DNA of 64,000 bases from Aliikangiella coralliicola (GCF_007004725.1 NZ_ML660165.1:124001-188000), one strand, 5' to 3'; shown: positions 18,389 through 27,684, counted from the first letter of the stretch. Numbers and translations: made by a program. The notes: generated by a model from the sequence alone, not told the origin.

Positions 18389-18666
18389 GGTGACTTCCAG
18401 TTAATTATCAATGCTAATGATATTAGCATAAAGTGCATTGCCTGCGAGTTAAGATTAAATTAATAAAAATTAACTCGCTAGTCGAACCGCACTTCCTTTC
18501 TATCGAGCAGCTTACATTTTTCATCAATGTAAGTCGCTGTATACACATGTACAAGTTTTCTACATTTTTATACTTTTTTATCACAGATTTTCAGCAGTGT
18601 TAATTCTAAAGTTTCAACGCTTTATTTAACTAAAAATGTCGCATCTACATCCAAAAGGAATTAGCC
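18389..18666. promoter_or_regulatory. Divergent promoter region
   Basis: These 278 bases separate the divergent acetyltransferase and lipoprotein genes and must hold both promoters. An acatgtaca near-palindrome at 18545-18553 is followed by AT-rich sequence (tatactttttta) suited to a -10 region of the plus-strand gene. The plus-strand gene has a clear AAGGA ribosome site at about 18655. Confidence 0.4.
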
Positions 18667-21225
18667 ATGAAAATTACTCACATCGTCGGCGCTGTTTCAC
18701 TAGCGCTCGCAGTTATTGCTTGTGGTAATAGCAGTGATAAAAAAACACCACTTAGTATCACTAAAGATTCTGTTCAAGGAATTTATATAAAAACCGGGTA
18801 TGGAGAAGCTTATCAAATAGACAAAAAAAAATATTCCGCTTATCAATACAATCAAAATGGCTGTATTAGAACTAACACTGGGCCCCGTGAGGAACTCTTT
18901 GAAGATGTTTCAGATTTAAAAAGTTCTCTCGATCTTAAAACTATTTCCTATCGAAACACGAAATATAGCACCCTCGCTCGGAACTATCTGGATAAACACA
19001 ATGCACTTCCAGCTGCTTGCAACGCTGCATTCGAAAGCCCCGATATGGAACCCAAAACAAATTTCGACTATTTTTGGCACGCCATGAATGACCACTATGC
19101 CTTTTTCGCTGAACGCAATATCAACTGGCAATCGGCCTACGATACTTACGCAGGTCAAGTTAGTGACGATACCTCTGACGAGGAATTACTCGAAATTTTC
19201 TCAAAAATGATATCACCATTTAATGATGCTCATCTTTGGGTTTTAGATAAGGAAGGTAATCGAGCTGAATCGGGACATCCTTCAAGAATTGAACAAATAG
19301 CATCTCATATCGAACTTATTTACAACGTGAGCAGCGAGGAATATTTAACCCAATTAATAAATACTCAATATCAGATCTTTAATCACTACATTCAACCTTC
19401 CACTTATCAGCAGGCCGGTGGAACAGAAGAATCTCCAGCAATTCATTGGGGAATTAGTAAGGACAATGTCGGGTTTATATTTTTTGCTGAAACTGCCGGA
19501 TTTTCTGGAGAGAACATCGAACATGTGGAAAAGGAGGTCGATGCATCAAAAGCTGTTTTTGATCGAATGATGAAACAGTTAGCGAATACTGATGCGATTA
19601 TTATCGATAACCGATTTAACCTTGGCGGTGCCGACGATGTTGCGGTAGCATTCGCTTCGCATTTCGCAAAAAAGAAAGAGAAAGTACTCACAAAATACGC
19701 CAGAAACAAACTTGGCACTTCTGTTAAACAATCATTTGAATTGGTTCCCCATTCAACGCCATATACGAATCCCGTTTACCTGGTTAATAGTGAATTAACA
19801 ACCAGTGCCGCTGAAATATTTTCGTTAATGTTAGAACAGTTATCACAAGTCACCGTATTAGGAACCGCAAGTTCAGGCGCATTATCAGACATACTCAATT
19901 TCTCTTTACCCAATGGATGGTTGGTAGGGTTATCCAATGAAGTGTATGAAAATCAACGGGGAGAAATATTTGAAAACAAAGGTATTCCTGCAGACATAGG
20001 TACACCGATTTATTCAAGTTCAGCTGCAGCATTGATGCGTCAGGAAAGTTACGATAAGGCACTCAAACTCCTAAACAAACCAGTCAATAGTCAGGGTAAT
20101 CAGACAGTATTGGAAAATGCCATTGTCGAGGGAATGAACAACAACGCCTACCCTGGGCTTGCCATAGCTTTAGTTAAAAATGGTGATATCGTCTATGCGA
20201 AAGGATTTGGTCGCGCTGGTAGTGACGAAATGGAAGTCGAAAAATCTGTTACTGCAGACACAGCGTTTAACCTGGGCTCAACCAGCAAATTATTTGTCGG
20301 TACCAGCGCAGCGTTACTACACCAACAAAACCTGCTTGCTCTTGACGATCAAGTCGCACAAAAACTCGGTTATGAGCTTAGTGCACCCGAACACTTTAAT
20401 AAACCAATAACAATTCAACATTTGCTAACTCACACTAGTGGAATTTTGGATTCAAATTTTTATGATTGTGGTTATTATCTTGACGAAGATAAAAGCAGTT
20501 TAACCAATTTAATATCAGGAGAAGAGGTTTGCCCAGACCCTGTCACCACAAACACCAGCGAGTATTTACAGTCGTATCTTACTCAAGGCGGTCAATACTA
20601 TTCTGAAGAAAATTACATCACAGAGCAGCAATTCTCGCCTGGCATCATTTCTATCTACTCTAATGTTGCCACAGCCACAACAGCCCAAGTGTTGGAAAAC
20701 ATATCAGGAGAATCATTTCCACAATTAAGTAAGAGACTTATTTTTACGCCACTTAATATGGATAACACCGCCTGGTTCAAACAAGATCTTGGCGAAGATA
20801 CTTTGGTTGCTACTCGCTATGCGTGGCTTGATGGAGAATATCAAGCAATTCCAGATTTTAGCCTGGCAACCTACGCAGACGGCGGCTTGAAATCATCAGC
20901 AGCCGACCTCGCTAATTTTGCAATCGAAGTATTGAAAAAAGAAAATCATGTTTTGTCAGATTCCGCTAAACAAATCATGTTGACACCACTATACGAGAAC
21001 GCCAGTACCTACGGTATGGAAGGCATCGGATTTAACTGGCTAATGGATGGTGATTACTTTGGACACAGTGGCAGCGATCCGGGAACAGCGTCTAGTTTTA
21101 TTCTTAATCGAGAAAAAGGGATCGGGATTATTTTGCTGTCAAATGGTGATGATGATCAAACACACTTTCAACAAGCCTGGCAGAAAATTCATTTAGCGGC
21201 TTCCGATTATCTGGAATCGTTGTAG
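18667..21225 (+). CDS. Lipoprotein fusing an S41 protease-like and a class C beta-lactamase-like domain
   Basis: An 852-residue lipoprotein (lipobox VIAC, Cys19). Residues about 120-460 resemble the C-terminal processing peptidase family S41: a helical PDZ-less N-part, IIIDNRFNLGGADDVAVAFAS, then VNSELTTSAAEIF with the expected nucleophile Ser380, and the GIPADIGTPI end. Residues about 470-852 are a serine beta-lactamase/PBP4-like hydrolase with Ser538-x-x-Lys541 (GSTSKLF), Tyr664-Ser-Asn666 and His800-Ser-Gly802. Both active sites look complete. It should sit on a membrane facing the periplasm or outside. Substrates are unknown. The gene stands alone and ends in a strong terminator. Confidence 0.85.
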   Translation: MKITHIVGAVSLALAVIACGNSSDKKTPLSITKDSVQGIYIKTGYGEAYQIDKKKYSAYQYNQNGCIRTNTGPREELFEDVSDLKSSLDLKTISYRNTKYSTLARNYLDKHNALPAACNAAFESPDMEPKTNFDYFWHAMNDHYAFFAERNINWQSAYDTYAGQVSDDTSDEELLEIFSKMISPFNDAHLWVLDKEGNRAESGHPSRIEQIASHIELIYNVSSEEYLTQLINTQYQIFNHYIQPSTYQQAGGTEESPAIHWGISKDNVGFIFFAETAGFSGENIEHVEKEVDASKAVFDRMMKQLANTDAIIIDNRFNLGGADDVAVAFASHFAKKKEKVLTKYARNKLGTSVKQSFELVPHSTPYTNPVYLVNSELTTSAAEIFSLMLEQLSQVTVLGTASSGALSDILNFSLPNGWLVGLSNEVYENQRGEIFENKGIPADIGTPIYSSSAAALMRQESYDKALKLLNKPVNSQGNQTVLENAIVEGMNNNAYPGLAIALVKNGDIVYAKGFGRAGSDEMEVEKSVTADTAFNLGSTSKLFVGTSAALLHQQNLLALDDQVAQKLGYELSAPEHFNKPITIQHLLTHTSGILDSNFYDCGYYLDEDKSSLTNLISGEEVCPDPVTTNTSEYLQSYLTQGGQYYSEENYITEQQFSPGIISIYSNVATATTAQVLENISGESFPQLSKRLIFTPLNMDNTAWFKQDLGEDTLVATRYAWLDGEYQAIPDFSLATYADGGLKSSAADLANFAIEVLKKENHVLSDSAKQIMLTPLYENASTYGMEGIGFNWLMDGDYFGHSGSDPGTASSFILNREKGIGIILLSNGDDDQTHFQQAWQKIHLAASDYLESL

Positions 21226-21271
21226 TTTACGATATCTGCAACGTCGAAAAGTAACTCAAAGAAAGCTGTTA

Positions 21272-21301
21272 TATTTGAAAGCACTGTATTTGAAAGCAAT
21301 G
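21272..21301. repeat. 15-bp tandem duplication after the S41/beta-lactamase-like gene
   Basis: The 15-mers tatttgaaagcactg (21272-21286) and tatttgaaagcaatg (21287-21301) are adjacent and differ at one base. They lie 47 bases after the stop codon and before the terminator. Confidence 0.85.
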
Positions 21302-21336
21302 CGAAGACAGTAATTTGTAATAGCTTTTACTAAAGC

Positions 21337-21381
21337 AAGAAAGCCAAGGTTCAGAACGCTGTCCTAAACCTTGGCTTTCTT
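21337..21381. terminator. Strong bidirectional-looking terminator
   Basis: A perfect 15-bp inverted repeat (aagaaagccaaggtt at 21337-21351, complement at 21367-21381) with a 15-base loop is followed on the plus strand by a T run. It lies between convergent genes and could serve both the 852-residue lipoprotein and the small secreted protein gene. Confidence 0.9.
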
Positions 21382-21410
21382 TTTACTTTAGTAACTAAAC
21401 TGATAACTCA

Positions 21411-21770
21411 CTATTTAAAAACCCACAAATTATCAATGATTGGTGTCATGAGTCCACCGCCCCAAAAAGGAATAACTTCACAGCCAGAAGCATGCAGTCC
21501 AACCTTTTTGCCTGTGGTAAAAGCCATCATTGCATGTGAGAGCATATTTTGATGGCCTGCCAAATTCCCCTTAAGATGGACCTTGTCGGTAACTGCGCAT
21601 CCATCCAGATTTTTAACAGCACCAGATATATGCAAAGTTATACCGCCACCAGAATGGACGTGAATTCTGGTGATAGTAACTCCTGCGTTGTAATCAGTAA
21701 AATACTTAGCGTTTGCGTTTTGCCCTAAAAAACATATGCCAACTAAAGCGACTAACAATATTTTTTTCAT
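21411..21770 (-). CDS. Small secreted protein of unknown function
   Basis: A 119-residue protein with a clear signal peptide (MKKILLVALVGICFLGQNANA) and a mature domain of about 98 residues. It has a His/Gly-rich strand (IHVHSGGGITLHISG), two cysteines (DGCAVTD and ASGCEVI) that may form a disulfide, and a C-terminal VIPFWGGGLMTPIIDNLWVFK. I do not recognise a named family. It has its own ribosome site and lies between ybiT and the terminator. It is probably periplasmic or exported. Confidence 0.7.
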   Translation of the reverse strand: MKKILLVALVGICFLGQNANAKYFTDYNAGVTITRIHVHSGGGITLHISGAVKNLDGCAVTDKVHLKGNLAGHQNMLSHAMMAFTTGKKVGLHASGCEVIPFWGGGLMTPIIDNLWVFK

Positions 21771-21851
21771 TTACGACTCCTTTAATTCACAACTCTTTAT
21801 TAGTTAATAAAAAAAGCGAATCTTAACTGACGAAAACGACTATTTCCATAA

Positions 21852-23453
21852 TTACTTTTTACTCTCAACAACACCTTGCGATATCAAATAATCCTCATAC
21901 TTCCCTTCAAAATTAACAATCCCATCCGTCTTCATATCCAATACCCTGGTCGCCAAGGAAGAAACAAATTCGCGGTCATGAGAAACGAAAATTAAAGTGC
22001 CTTCGTAATGTTCTAATGCCAAGTTTAATGCTTCGATTGATTCCATATCCATATGATTAGTTGGCTCGTCCATAATCAGAATATTCGGTCTTTGCATGAT
22101 CAGCTTACCAAACATCATGCGGCCTTTTTCACCACCGGATAATTTAGTCACAGACTTTTTAATATCATCCTGGGAAAACAACATGCGACCAAGAATTCCT
22201 CTGACAACTTGCTCATCCTCGCCAGGATTGCGCCATTGGCTCATCCAGTCGAACAAACTAATTTCTTCGGCGAAATCTTCGTTATGGTCCTGCGCGTAGT
22301 AACCGATATTCACATTTTCTGACCATTTAACCTCGCCTGATTTTGCCGGTAATTCTCCGACTAAAGTTTTCAGGAATGTTGTCTTACCAATTCCGTTGGG
22401 CCCAATCACAGCAACTCGTTCACCAACTTCAAGCATTAGGTCAAAGTCATTGATTAACATCTCTTGATAACCATTCGAAACTTTTTCTAACTCTAACGCT
22501 AATCGATAAAGTTTTTTCTCTTGGGTAAAACGGATAAATGGGCTAACGCGGCTAGAGGGTTTGACTTCTTCTAATTGGATTTTTTCCATCCTTCTAGCAC
22601 GGGAAGTCGCCTGTTTGGCTTTTGAAGCATTAGCCGAGAAGCGGCTGACAAAGGTTTGTAACTCAGCGATTTGCGCTTTTTTCTTCGCGTTGTCAGCTAA
22701 CAATCGCTCACGTGCCTGGGTCGCTGCAGTCATATATTCATCATAGTTACCAGGAAATAAACGCAGCTCCCCATAATCAAGATCAGCCATGTGGGTGCAA
22801 ACACTGTTGAGAAAGTGGCGATCATGGGAAATGATAATCATCGTCGATTGACGTTGGCTGAGTATCTCTTCAAGCCAGCGAATTGAGTTGATGTCCAGGT
22901 TATTGGTCGGCTCGTCAAGTAGCATTATATCTGGATCAGCAAACAGGGCCTGCGCCAGCAACACTCGGAGTTTCCAACCCGGCGCTACCTCACTCATTGG
23001 CCCAAAGTGTTGCTCAGTTGGAATATCCAGTCCTAACAATAATTCGCCAGCACGAGACTCCGCTGTGTAACCGTCCATCTCGGCAAATTTGACTTCCAGA
23101 TCCGCCACCAGCATCCCTTCTTCTTCACTCATTTCAGCTAAAGAATAAATTCGGTCTCGTTCCTGTTTTACTTCCCACAATTCTTTGTGGCCCATAATGA
23201 CGGTGTCGATAACAGAAAACTCTTCAAACGCAAACTGATCTTGGCCTAACACGCCGACTCTTTCATTTGGATCAGTGGTTACATTACCTGCTGAAGGCTC
23301 TAGCGCCCCCGACAAAATCTTCATAAATGTAGACTTTCCGCAGCCATTAGCCCCTATAAGACCATATCGGTTGCCTTCGCCAAATTTAATAGAAATATTT
23401 TCGAACAATGGTTTAGCACCAAACTGCATGGTGATGTTAGCGGTAGAAATCAA
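21852..23453 (-). CDS. ybiT: ABC-F family ATPase YbiT
   Basis: A 533-residue soluble protein with two ABC domains and no membrane span. Walker A motifs are GANGCGKST and GPNGIGKTT; the signatures are [11 protein letters not shown] (degenerate in domain 1, as in YbiT) and LSGGEKGRM in domain 2; the Walker B segments are [11 protein letters not shown] and [11 protein letters not shown]. The linker between them is the ribosome-contacting helix pair. Nearly every segment matches E. coli YbiT. The start is TTG: no ATG lies near, and AAAGG is 8 bases upstream. ABC-F proteins act on the ribosomal E site. Confidence 0.93.
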   Translation of the reverse strand: MISTANITMQFGAKPLFENISIKFGEGNRYGLIGANGCGKSTFMKILSGALEPSAGNVTTDPNERVGVLGQDQFAFEEFSVIDTVIMGHKELWEVKQERDRIYSLAEMSEEEGMLVADLEVKFAEMDGYTAESRAGELLLGLDIPTEQHFGPMSEVAPGWKLRVLLAQALFADPDIMLLDEPTNNLDINSIRWLEEILSQRQSTMIIISHDRHFLNSVCTHMADLDYGELRLFPGNYDEYMTAATQARERLLADNAKKKAQIAELQTFVSRFSANASKAKQATSRARRMEKIQLEEVKPSSRVSPFIRFTQEKKLYRLALELEKVSNGYQEMLINDFDLMLEVGERVAVIGPNGIGKTTFLKTLVGELPAKSGEVKWSENVNIGYYAQDHNEDFAEEISLFDWMSQWRNPGEDEQVVRGILGRMLFSQDDIKKSVTKLSGGEKGRMMFGKLIMQRPNILIMDEPTNHMDMESIEALNLALEHYEGTLIFVSHDREFVSSLATRVLDMKTDGIVNFEGKYEDYLISQGVVESKK

Positions 23454-23482
23454 TGTAAAAGCCTTTAATTCAAATAGTTAAC

Positions 23483-23507
23483 AGGGCGTGTGTTTATCTT
23501 TCGTTCT
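23483..23507. repeat. Dispersed repeat, copy 1
   Basis: The sequence agggcgtg-tg-tttatctttcgttct lies in the leader of ybiT. A second copy, lacking one tg, is at 46820-46842, just after the rlmB stop. Apart from the 2-base indel the two copies match over 23 bases. Confidence 0.7.
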
Positions 23508-23593
23508 TTGTGAGAAAAACTCGGCAGAACTTCAGAGGGCGCGCATTTTAGCTTAGTTTGGATAGAAAGTAATCAACCTTAGTGAAAAATTCA

Positions 23594-23654
23594 TTGACAG
23601 TTCATCACTTAGTGTATCATTATATTAATACACCAATATAAACACTGATACACT
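23594..23654 (+). promoter_or_regulatory. Promoter and operator-like inverted repeats of the first GntR/ABC operon
   Basis: A TTGACA -35 box (23594-23599) is followed by nested inverted repeats: gtgtat...atacac (23612-23633) and agtgtatca...tgatacact (23611-23619 and 23646-23654). GTGTA/TACAC half-sites are typical of YtrA-type GntR operators, and the site overlaps the likely -10 region, so autorepression is expected. Confidence 0.7.
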
Positions 23655-23715
23655 GACAGCTAATCAAGCAAAACATTCAGTTGTATCTGACTCAATTCGG
23701 GTAGAAGGAAAAGTT

Positions 23716-24111
23716 GTGACAACTTCATCAATGGTCAATTTGTTTTCATTAAATACTAGTTCAGGTATTCCAATATACCGGCAACTTATTGATCAAATAA
23801 AACAAGCTATTCGAATGGATTTATTAAAGCCAGGTGAACAATTACCTTCAGTCAGAAACCTGGCTAGCGCATTGCAAATTAATCCTATGACCATTTCAAA
23901 AGCGTTTGCCCAACTGGAACTGGAAGGCGTGCTTATTCGAAAGCGTGGCATTGGGATGCTAGTGACCGAGCAGGAAAAAGGCGAGGCACTAACGCCAGCA
24001 ATAGAATTACCACTCGTAGAGTTTATTCAAAACGCCAGGTCGGAAAACCTGGACGATGAATCAATTATGACATTGGTTCAACAGTATTTATCGATTCACA
24101 CCAAGGGTTAA
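23716..24111 (+). CDS. YtrA-type GntR family transcriptional regulator
   Basis: A 131-residue regulator with an N-terminal GntR winged helix (PIYRQLIDQIKQAIRMDLLKPGEQLPSVRNLASALQINPMTISKAFAQLELEGVLIRKRGIGMLV) and only a short C-terminal helical tail, as in the YtrA subfamily that controls ABC transporters. The start is GTG with AAGGA upstream. The next gene, an ABC ATPase, begins 2 bases after the stop. It probably represses its own operon through the inverted repeats just upstream; the inducer is unknown. Confidence 0.88.
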   Translation: MTTSSMVNLFSLNTSSGIPIYRQLIDQIKQAIRMDLLKPGEQLPSVRNLASALQINPMTISKAFAQLELEGVLIRKRGIGMLVTEQEKGEALTPAIELPLVEFIQNARSENLDDESIMTLVQQYLSIHTKG

Positions 24112-24113
24112 AT

Positions 24114-25004
24114 ATGATGACGACTCCTATTATTTCCATCGCAAACTTATCTAAATCTTACCAGAATAATTTAGTATTAAATTCGCTTTCCTGGGATATT
24201 GAACAAGGTGATATTGTCGCACTACTTGGCAAAAACGGCGCAGGAAAAAGCACTTTACTCGAAACCATCATGAATTTACGCAATGGTGATCAAGGAGAAC
24301 TAAAACTCTGGGATAAACATTGGGAGCAACTCGACCAGCCAACTCGTGAAAAAATTGGTTTTGTCGCACAAGATATAAAAGGGTTCGAATGGATGCGGGT
24401 TAGCGACTTCCTCAGTTATATTGGTGGTTTCTTCCCAACATGGAACAAAGATTATTGCGAACAATTACAAAGCCGTTGGAACCTGGACCCGAAAAAGCGA
24501 GTGGGTGATTTGTCAGGCGGACAGAGTCAGATATTACACGTTATTCAAGCCCTGTCGATAAAACCCGAGCTGTTAATTCTCGATGAACCTGTAGCTCACC
24601 TCGATCCCAGTATGCGGCGCCAGTTTTTATCAGAACTGATCGAGTTAACTTGCGAGCTCAATTCTACCGTTGTATTTTCCAGCCACATCGTTTCTGATCT
24701 GGAACGCGTAGCCAACAAAGTCGCACTGCTACAAAACGGAATCATCGATTACTACTATGATGTAGAACAATTAAAATCAAGTATTGCCCATGTCAAAATA
24801 TCGGCTGATATTCCCATAGAACAAACCCCGTTATTCACCGAGTTTGTTAATTGGCGCCCACTCACAAACGGTGCAACGGCAAGTGTAGTACGCCCTCTGG
24901 AAAGCTCAATTGAAAATATTGCAGCCCAATCAAATACCAATATAGAAACAACGCCATTATCTCTGGAAGACTGGTATCTGGAGGTTAGTCATGCGGCAGG
25001 TTAG
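24114..25004 (+). CDS. ABC transporter ATP-binding protein
   Basis: A 296-residue ATPase. Walker A GKNGAGKST, Q-loop VAQDIKG, signature LSGGQSQ, Walker B LLILDEPVAHLD and the switch SSHIVSD are all present in order. The last 80 residues are an accessory domain. It is the energy subunit of the transporter whose membrane part is the next gene, overlapping by 14 bases. The cargo is unknown; YtrA-linked exporters often respond to wall-active antibiotics or membrane stress (inference from family). Confidence 0.88.
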   Translation: MMTTPIISIANLSKSYQNNLVLNSLSWDIEQGDIVALLGKNGAGKSTLLETIMNLRNGDQGELKLWDKHWEQLDQPTREKIGFVAQDIKGFEWMRVSDFLSYIGGFFPTWNKDYCEQLQSRWNLDPKKRVGDLSGGQSQILHVIQALSIKPELLILDEPVAHLDPSMRRQFLSELIELTCELNSTVVFSSHIVSDLERVANKVALLQNGIIDYYYDVEQLKSSIAHVKISADIPIEQTPLFTEFVNWRPLTNGATASVVRPLESSIENIAAQSNTNIETTPLSLEDWYLEVSHAAG

Positions 25005-26313
25005 ACAAACTTTATGGAATTTATTTTCTCATTCGTGGATAACATTAATTGCAATTACAATTCTCACTATTGTTTTTGTTTCTTTTCAACTGATAATCTA
25101 TGTTGCCGAAATTCAGCAAAGCGATGCTTTTAAAGCCAGCACTATGACAAACCTGGTATTGGCTTGCTTCTGGGGAATTTACATTGGCGGAGCGCTGTTA
25201 AGGTTAAAACAATACTATCTCTGGAAAATTAACCAGTGTTTCCGTCAAACTCTGGTGACCACCTATCTCGGGTTACTGGGTGTTTTTAATCTATTGTTAA
25301 TCTTTCCTGCCTATTTAAATATCAACTCGAATCACTCGCCACTGGTGTTAGTCGCTCCGTTTTGTGTCAGTATTTTTGCCTCACAAGTCGTACTAGCTAA
25401 GTCCCTTATTCTTAGAGCAATCGTTCCTGTAACCCCATTTATCATCGGTCAACTTTATTGGCTAAATGTTGACGAAAGCCTGATCATGTTGCTCATTATC
25501 GCGAGCACTTGTGGATTGATTTATTATTTGTATCAAAGTTCCAGTTATCGGAGAACGGAACCTCAGGATATGGTCTTTCCGGTAGCTTCACAATCTACTG
25601 GATTCAAGCCTTCAATCGTTTTTAAGTTCAATTATTTTATTAGCTTAATGATCGCTAACCACATCACCAAAAATAAAAAAAATGTCAGCTGGTCAATTTT
25701 ATTACCTCATTCAAAACTTGCCATTTTTTCGTTTTTCTATGTTTTACTCATATTTGTCTTTTTAATATTTTTAGGTGGTGCAAAAAAATCAATGCTTGAG
25801 GTCTTTACATTAATCTTCATTTCGACATCATTAATCGCTATCGTTATGGAAGCGCGACAGCTGTTGCCTCAAGTTAAATTGTTTTCACATGTTTTTACAG
25901 AAGTTGATCATCGGCGATTAAAAAACAAAATTCTCATATCCTTAGATAAGGCTTTCACCTACAACGGTTTAATATTTATCACGGGTGCATTTCTGGTGGG
26001 TCAGCTACTCTCGCTAGAGAGTGACGCTCTGTATTTCTTTTCGGCTTCAATTGCAACATTATTGATTGCGATGGCACTTCATCCGTTGCTACTGTGTTTG
26101 ACTTGGATAAATGTTTCGCTTACACAAATCTTAGTTGTTAGTGTCTATTTTCTAGCAATCTTCTTCGTTAGCGGTTGGATAGAAGCCAATCACAATTCGC
26201 TATTTTACTCTTGGGAAGTTTTATTATTTTTTATCTGTCTGGTAATCACAAGAACATTGGCGCAAGTATTATTTTGGAAAAAACCATTGGAAAAGTTACT
26301 TAAAACTAAATGA
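24991..26313 (+). CDS. ABC transporter membrane subunit
   Basis: A 440-residue integral membrane protein with about ten to twelve hydrophobic segments in two clusters (residues 15-180 and 245-430), separated by a polar stretch. No named permease family was recognised, but position and overlap with the ATPase gene make it the permease of the GntR-controlled operon. A tandem repeat begins at its stop codon. Confidence 0.75.
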   Translation: MRQVRQTLWNLFSHSWITLIAITILTIVFVSFQLIIYVAEIQQSDAFKASTMTNLVLACFWGIYIGGALLRLKQYYLWKINQCFRQTLVTTYLGLLGVFNLLLIFPAYLNINSNHSPLVLVAPFCVSIFASQVVLAKSLILRAIVPVTPFIIGQLYWLNVDESLIMLLIIASTCGLIYYLYQSSSYRRTEPQDMVFPVASQSTGFKPSIVFKFNYFISLMIANHITKNKKNVSWSILLPHSKLAIFSFFYVLLIFVFLIFLGGAKKSMLEVFTLIFISTSLIAIVMEARQLLPQVKLFSHVFTEVDHRRLKNKILISLDKAFTYNGLIFITGAFLVGQLLSLESDALYFFSASIATLLIAMALHPLLLCLTWINVSLTQILVVSVYFLAIFFVSGWIEANHNSLFYSWEVLLFFICLVITRTLAQVLFWKKPLEKLLKTK

Positions 26314-26357
26314 TCTAATTTTGGGCGATCTAATTTTGGACGACCTTATTTTTGAAC
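26312..26357. repeat. Three 15-16 bp tandem repeats starting at a stop codon
   Basis: Units gatctaattttgggc (26312-26326), gatctaattttggac (26327-26341) and gaccttatttttgaac (26342-26357) follow each other without spacers. The first unit begins inside the TGA stop (26311-26313) of the ABC permease gene. Confidence 0.9.
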
Positions 26358-26408
26358 TGGCAGTCACTACCAGGGCAAAGAAACGCAGACTTACACCAGG
26401 AGGCCGAC

Positions 26409-26642
26409 ATGAATGTGATACTACCGGGGTTAGGCATCGTCATTTTGTGTAATTTGACTAATGAAATTGCGTGGTCGATGTCTATTTGCCTACTCCCCAT
26501 TTGCCTAATAGGGCTATGCCGGTCAAAGCTTATTTTTTCAATAGTATCCCGCCCTGTATTCGCTAAATTCCGATTAATGCAAATTGGCAGGCAGACGCCT
26601 TGCCTTCATCAAAAACAGGAAAGTACAATCATTAAGCCCTGA
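26409..26642 (+). CDS. Possible small membrane protein (77 residues)
   Basis: An open frame with a perfect AGGAGG 5 bases before ATG. The product would begin MNVILPGLGIVILCNLT and have a hydrophobic first half with five cysteines and a basic tail. No family was recognised. The remaining spacer (26643-26834) shows nothing. The only support is the ribosome site and length, so this may be chance or a remnant. Confidence 0.3.
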   Translation: MNVILPGLGIVILCNLTNEIAWSMSICLLPICLIGLCRSKLIFSIVSRPVFAKFRLMQIGRQTPCLHQKQESTIIKP

Positions 26643-26834
26643 CAATAACGACCATGTCGCTAATAATTATTAATTACAAATTGATAATTAACAACATCGC
26701 ACCATTCGATAACCATTATCAAATGTATAGATTTTCAGTCGTTGAACATTGAAACTGGCACTATACTTCACTTTTAATACCACGCCGACCAGTCATCAGT
26801 TACATTAGAAATTAATCATCAGGGAGTTTTTTTC

Positions 26835-26894
26835 ATGGGTAAAACATGTACAATTCGTTTAAAGATCATTAGCAGAGTTGTACATGTCGTATAG
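26835..26894 (+). promoter_or_regulatory. Leader ORF and inverted repeat overlapping the SEC-C gene start
   Basis: A 19-codon frame (MGKTCTIRLKIISRVVHVV) with a GGGAG ribosome site overlaps the ATG at 26884 in another frame. Within it, acatgtaca (26844-26852) and tgtacatgt (26879-26887) form a 9-bp inverted repeat whose right arm contains that ATG. The SEC-C gene itself has only a weak ribosome site, so coupling through the leader is plausible. Confidence 0.4.
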
Positions 26895-27594
26895 TTTAGA
26901 AGAGCTTGAAATTTGCTTCAGCCAACCTTCAATCAAGCAGTCATTTGATGAATTGTATCAATGCCTGGGTTTTATTACCGCTGTGGCTTCCAGCCCTGAT
27001 GAAATCAAGCCCAGCGAATGGATGGAACAACTTGTCATTACCGAGAGCAAGCGACCTCAATTTGATAGCGAATCTCAGGTTAAGACACTATCGAGTAACT
27101 TCACCGCCTGGTGGAATCATTGCGATGCGGTGTTTGATCACGCGACTCAGCTAGAACTACCTGAAAAAATTGGCTTAACCGCCAGCGGTAAACCCAACAA
27201 AAGTCTGGTTGAATTTTCATCAGGTTATTTAAAAGGCTATAACTGGCTGTCAAAAACCTGGCAGACGTTGCTACCACGTGGCAATGAAGAGGCCGCGAGA
27301 AGTTTAACCGTGTTGAACGCGATATTGGCGCGTTTTGTCAACGAAAGTGAATTAGCCCAGGCAAACCCTAAGCTTTTAGCCCAATTACCTGACCTTAAAG
27401 GTTGCTTTAAAACACTGCCTAACCTTTTGTCAGCAGTTGGTATGCTGGGTAAAGATATTGCGTCACAGCGAGCCGCTAAACAAAAAGAGCCACAAGAAAA
27501 CCTGCCGTTTAACAATATTTATCGCAATATCGGCCGTAATGACAGCTGTCCCTGTGGCAGCGGCAAAAAATTTAAACGATGCTGTTTACATTAA
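26884..27594 (+). CDS. UPF0149/YecA-like protein with C-terminal SEC-C zinc motif
   Basis: A 236-residue cytosolic protein. The body (residues 10-190) resembles the YgfB/YecA UPF0149 helical family (LEFSSGYLKGYNWL region), and the end is a clear SEC-C motif, IGRNDSCPCGSGKKFKRCC, a zinc knuckle that in SecA binds SecB and ribosomes. The function is unknown; a ribosome- or SecB-associated role is suggested only by the motif. A TTG at 26878 could extend it by two residues. A triplicated 17-bp repeat begins in its last codons. Confidence 0.8.
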   Translation: MSYSLEELEICFSQPSIKQSFDELYQCLGFITAVASSPDEIKPSEWMEQLVITESKRPQFDSESQVKTLSSNFTAWWNHCDAVFDHATQLELPEKIGLTASGKPNKSLVEFSSGYLKGYNWLSKTWQTLLPRGNEEAARSLTVLNAILARFVNESELAQANPKLLAQLPDLKGCFKTLPNLLSAVGMLGKDIASQRAAKQKEPQENLPFNNIYRNIGRNDSCPCGSGKKFKRCCLH

Positions 27595-27634
27595 AGATAG
27601 GTTTAAATCAAAATCAGGTTTACATCAAAGTAAG
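27584..27634. repeat. Three 17-bp tandem repeats starting in the last codons of the SEC-C gene
   Basis: Units gtttacattaaagatag (27584-27600), gtttaaatcaaaatcag (27601-27617) and gtttacatcaaagtaag (27618-27634). The first unit contains the final Leu-His codons and the TAA stop, so the downstream units look like copies of coding sequence. Confidence 0.9.
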
Positions 27635-27684
27635 TAAATCTTCCATTTTCGCTAGCTGTTATTGATTAATAAGAGGAAATTTGT

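Noticed and set aside
26352-26408. N-terminal extension of the small frame at 26409
   Set aside because: The extra codons overlap the tandem-repeat region and have no ribosome site, whereas the ATG at 26409 has AGGAGG.
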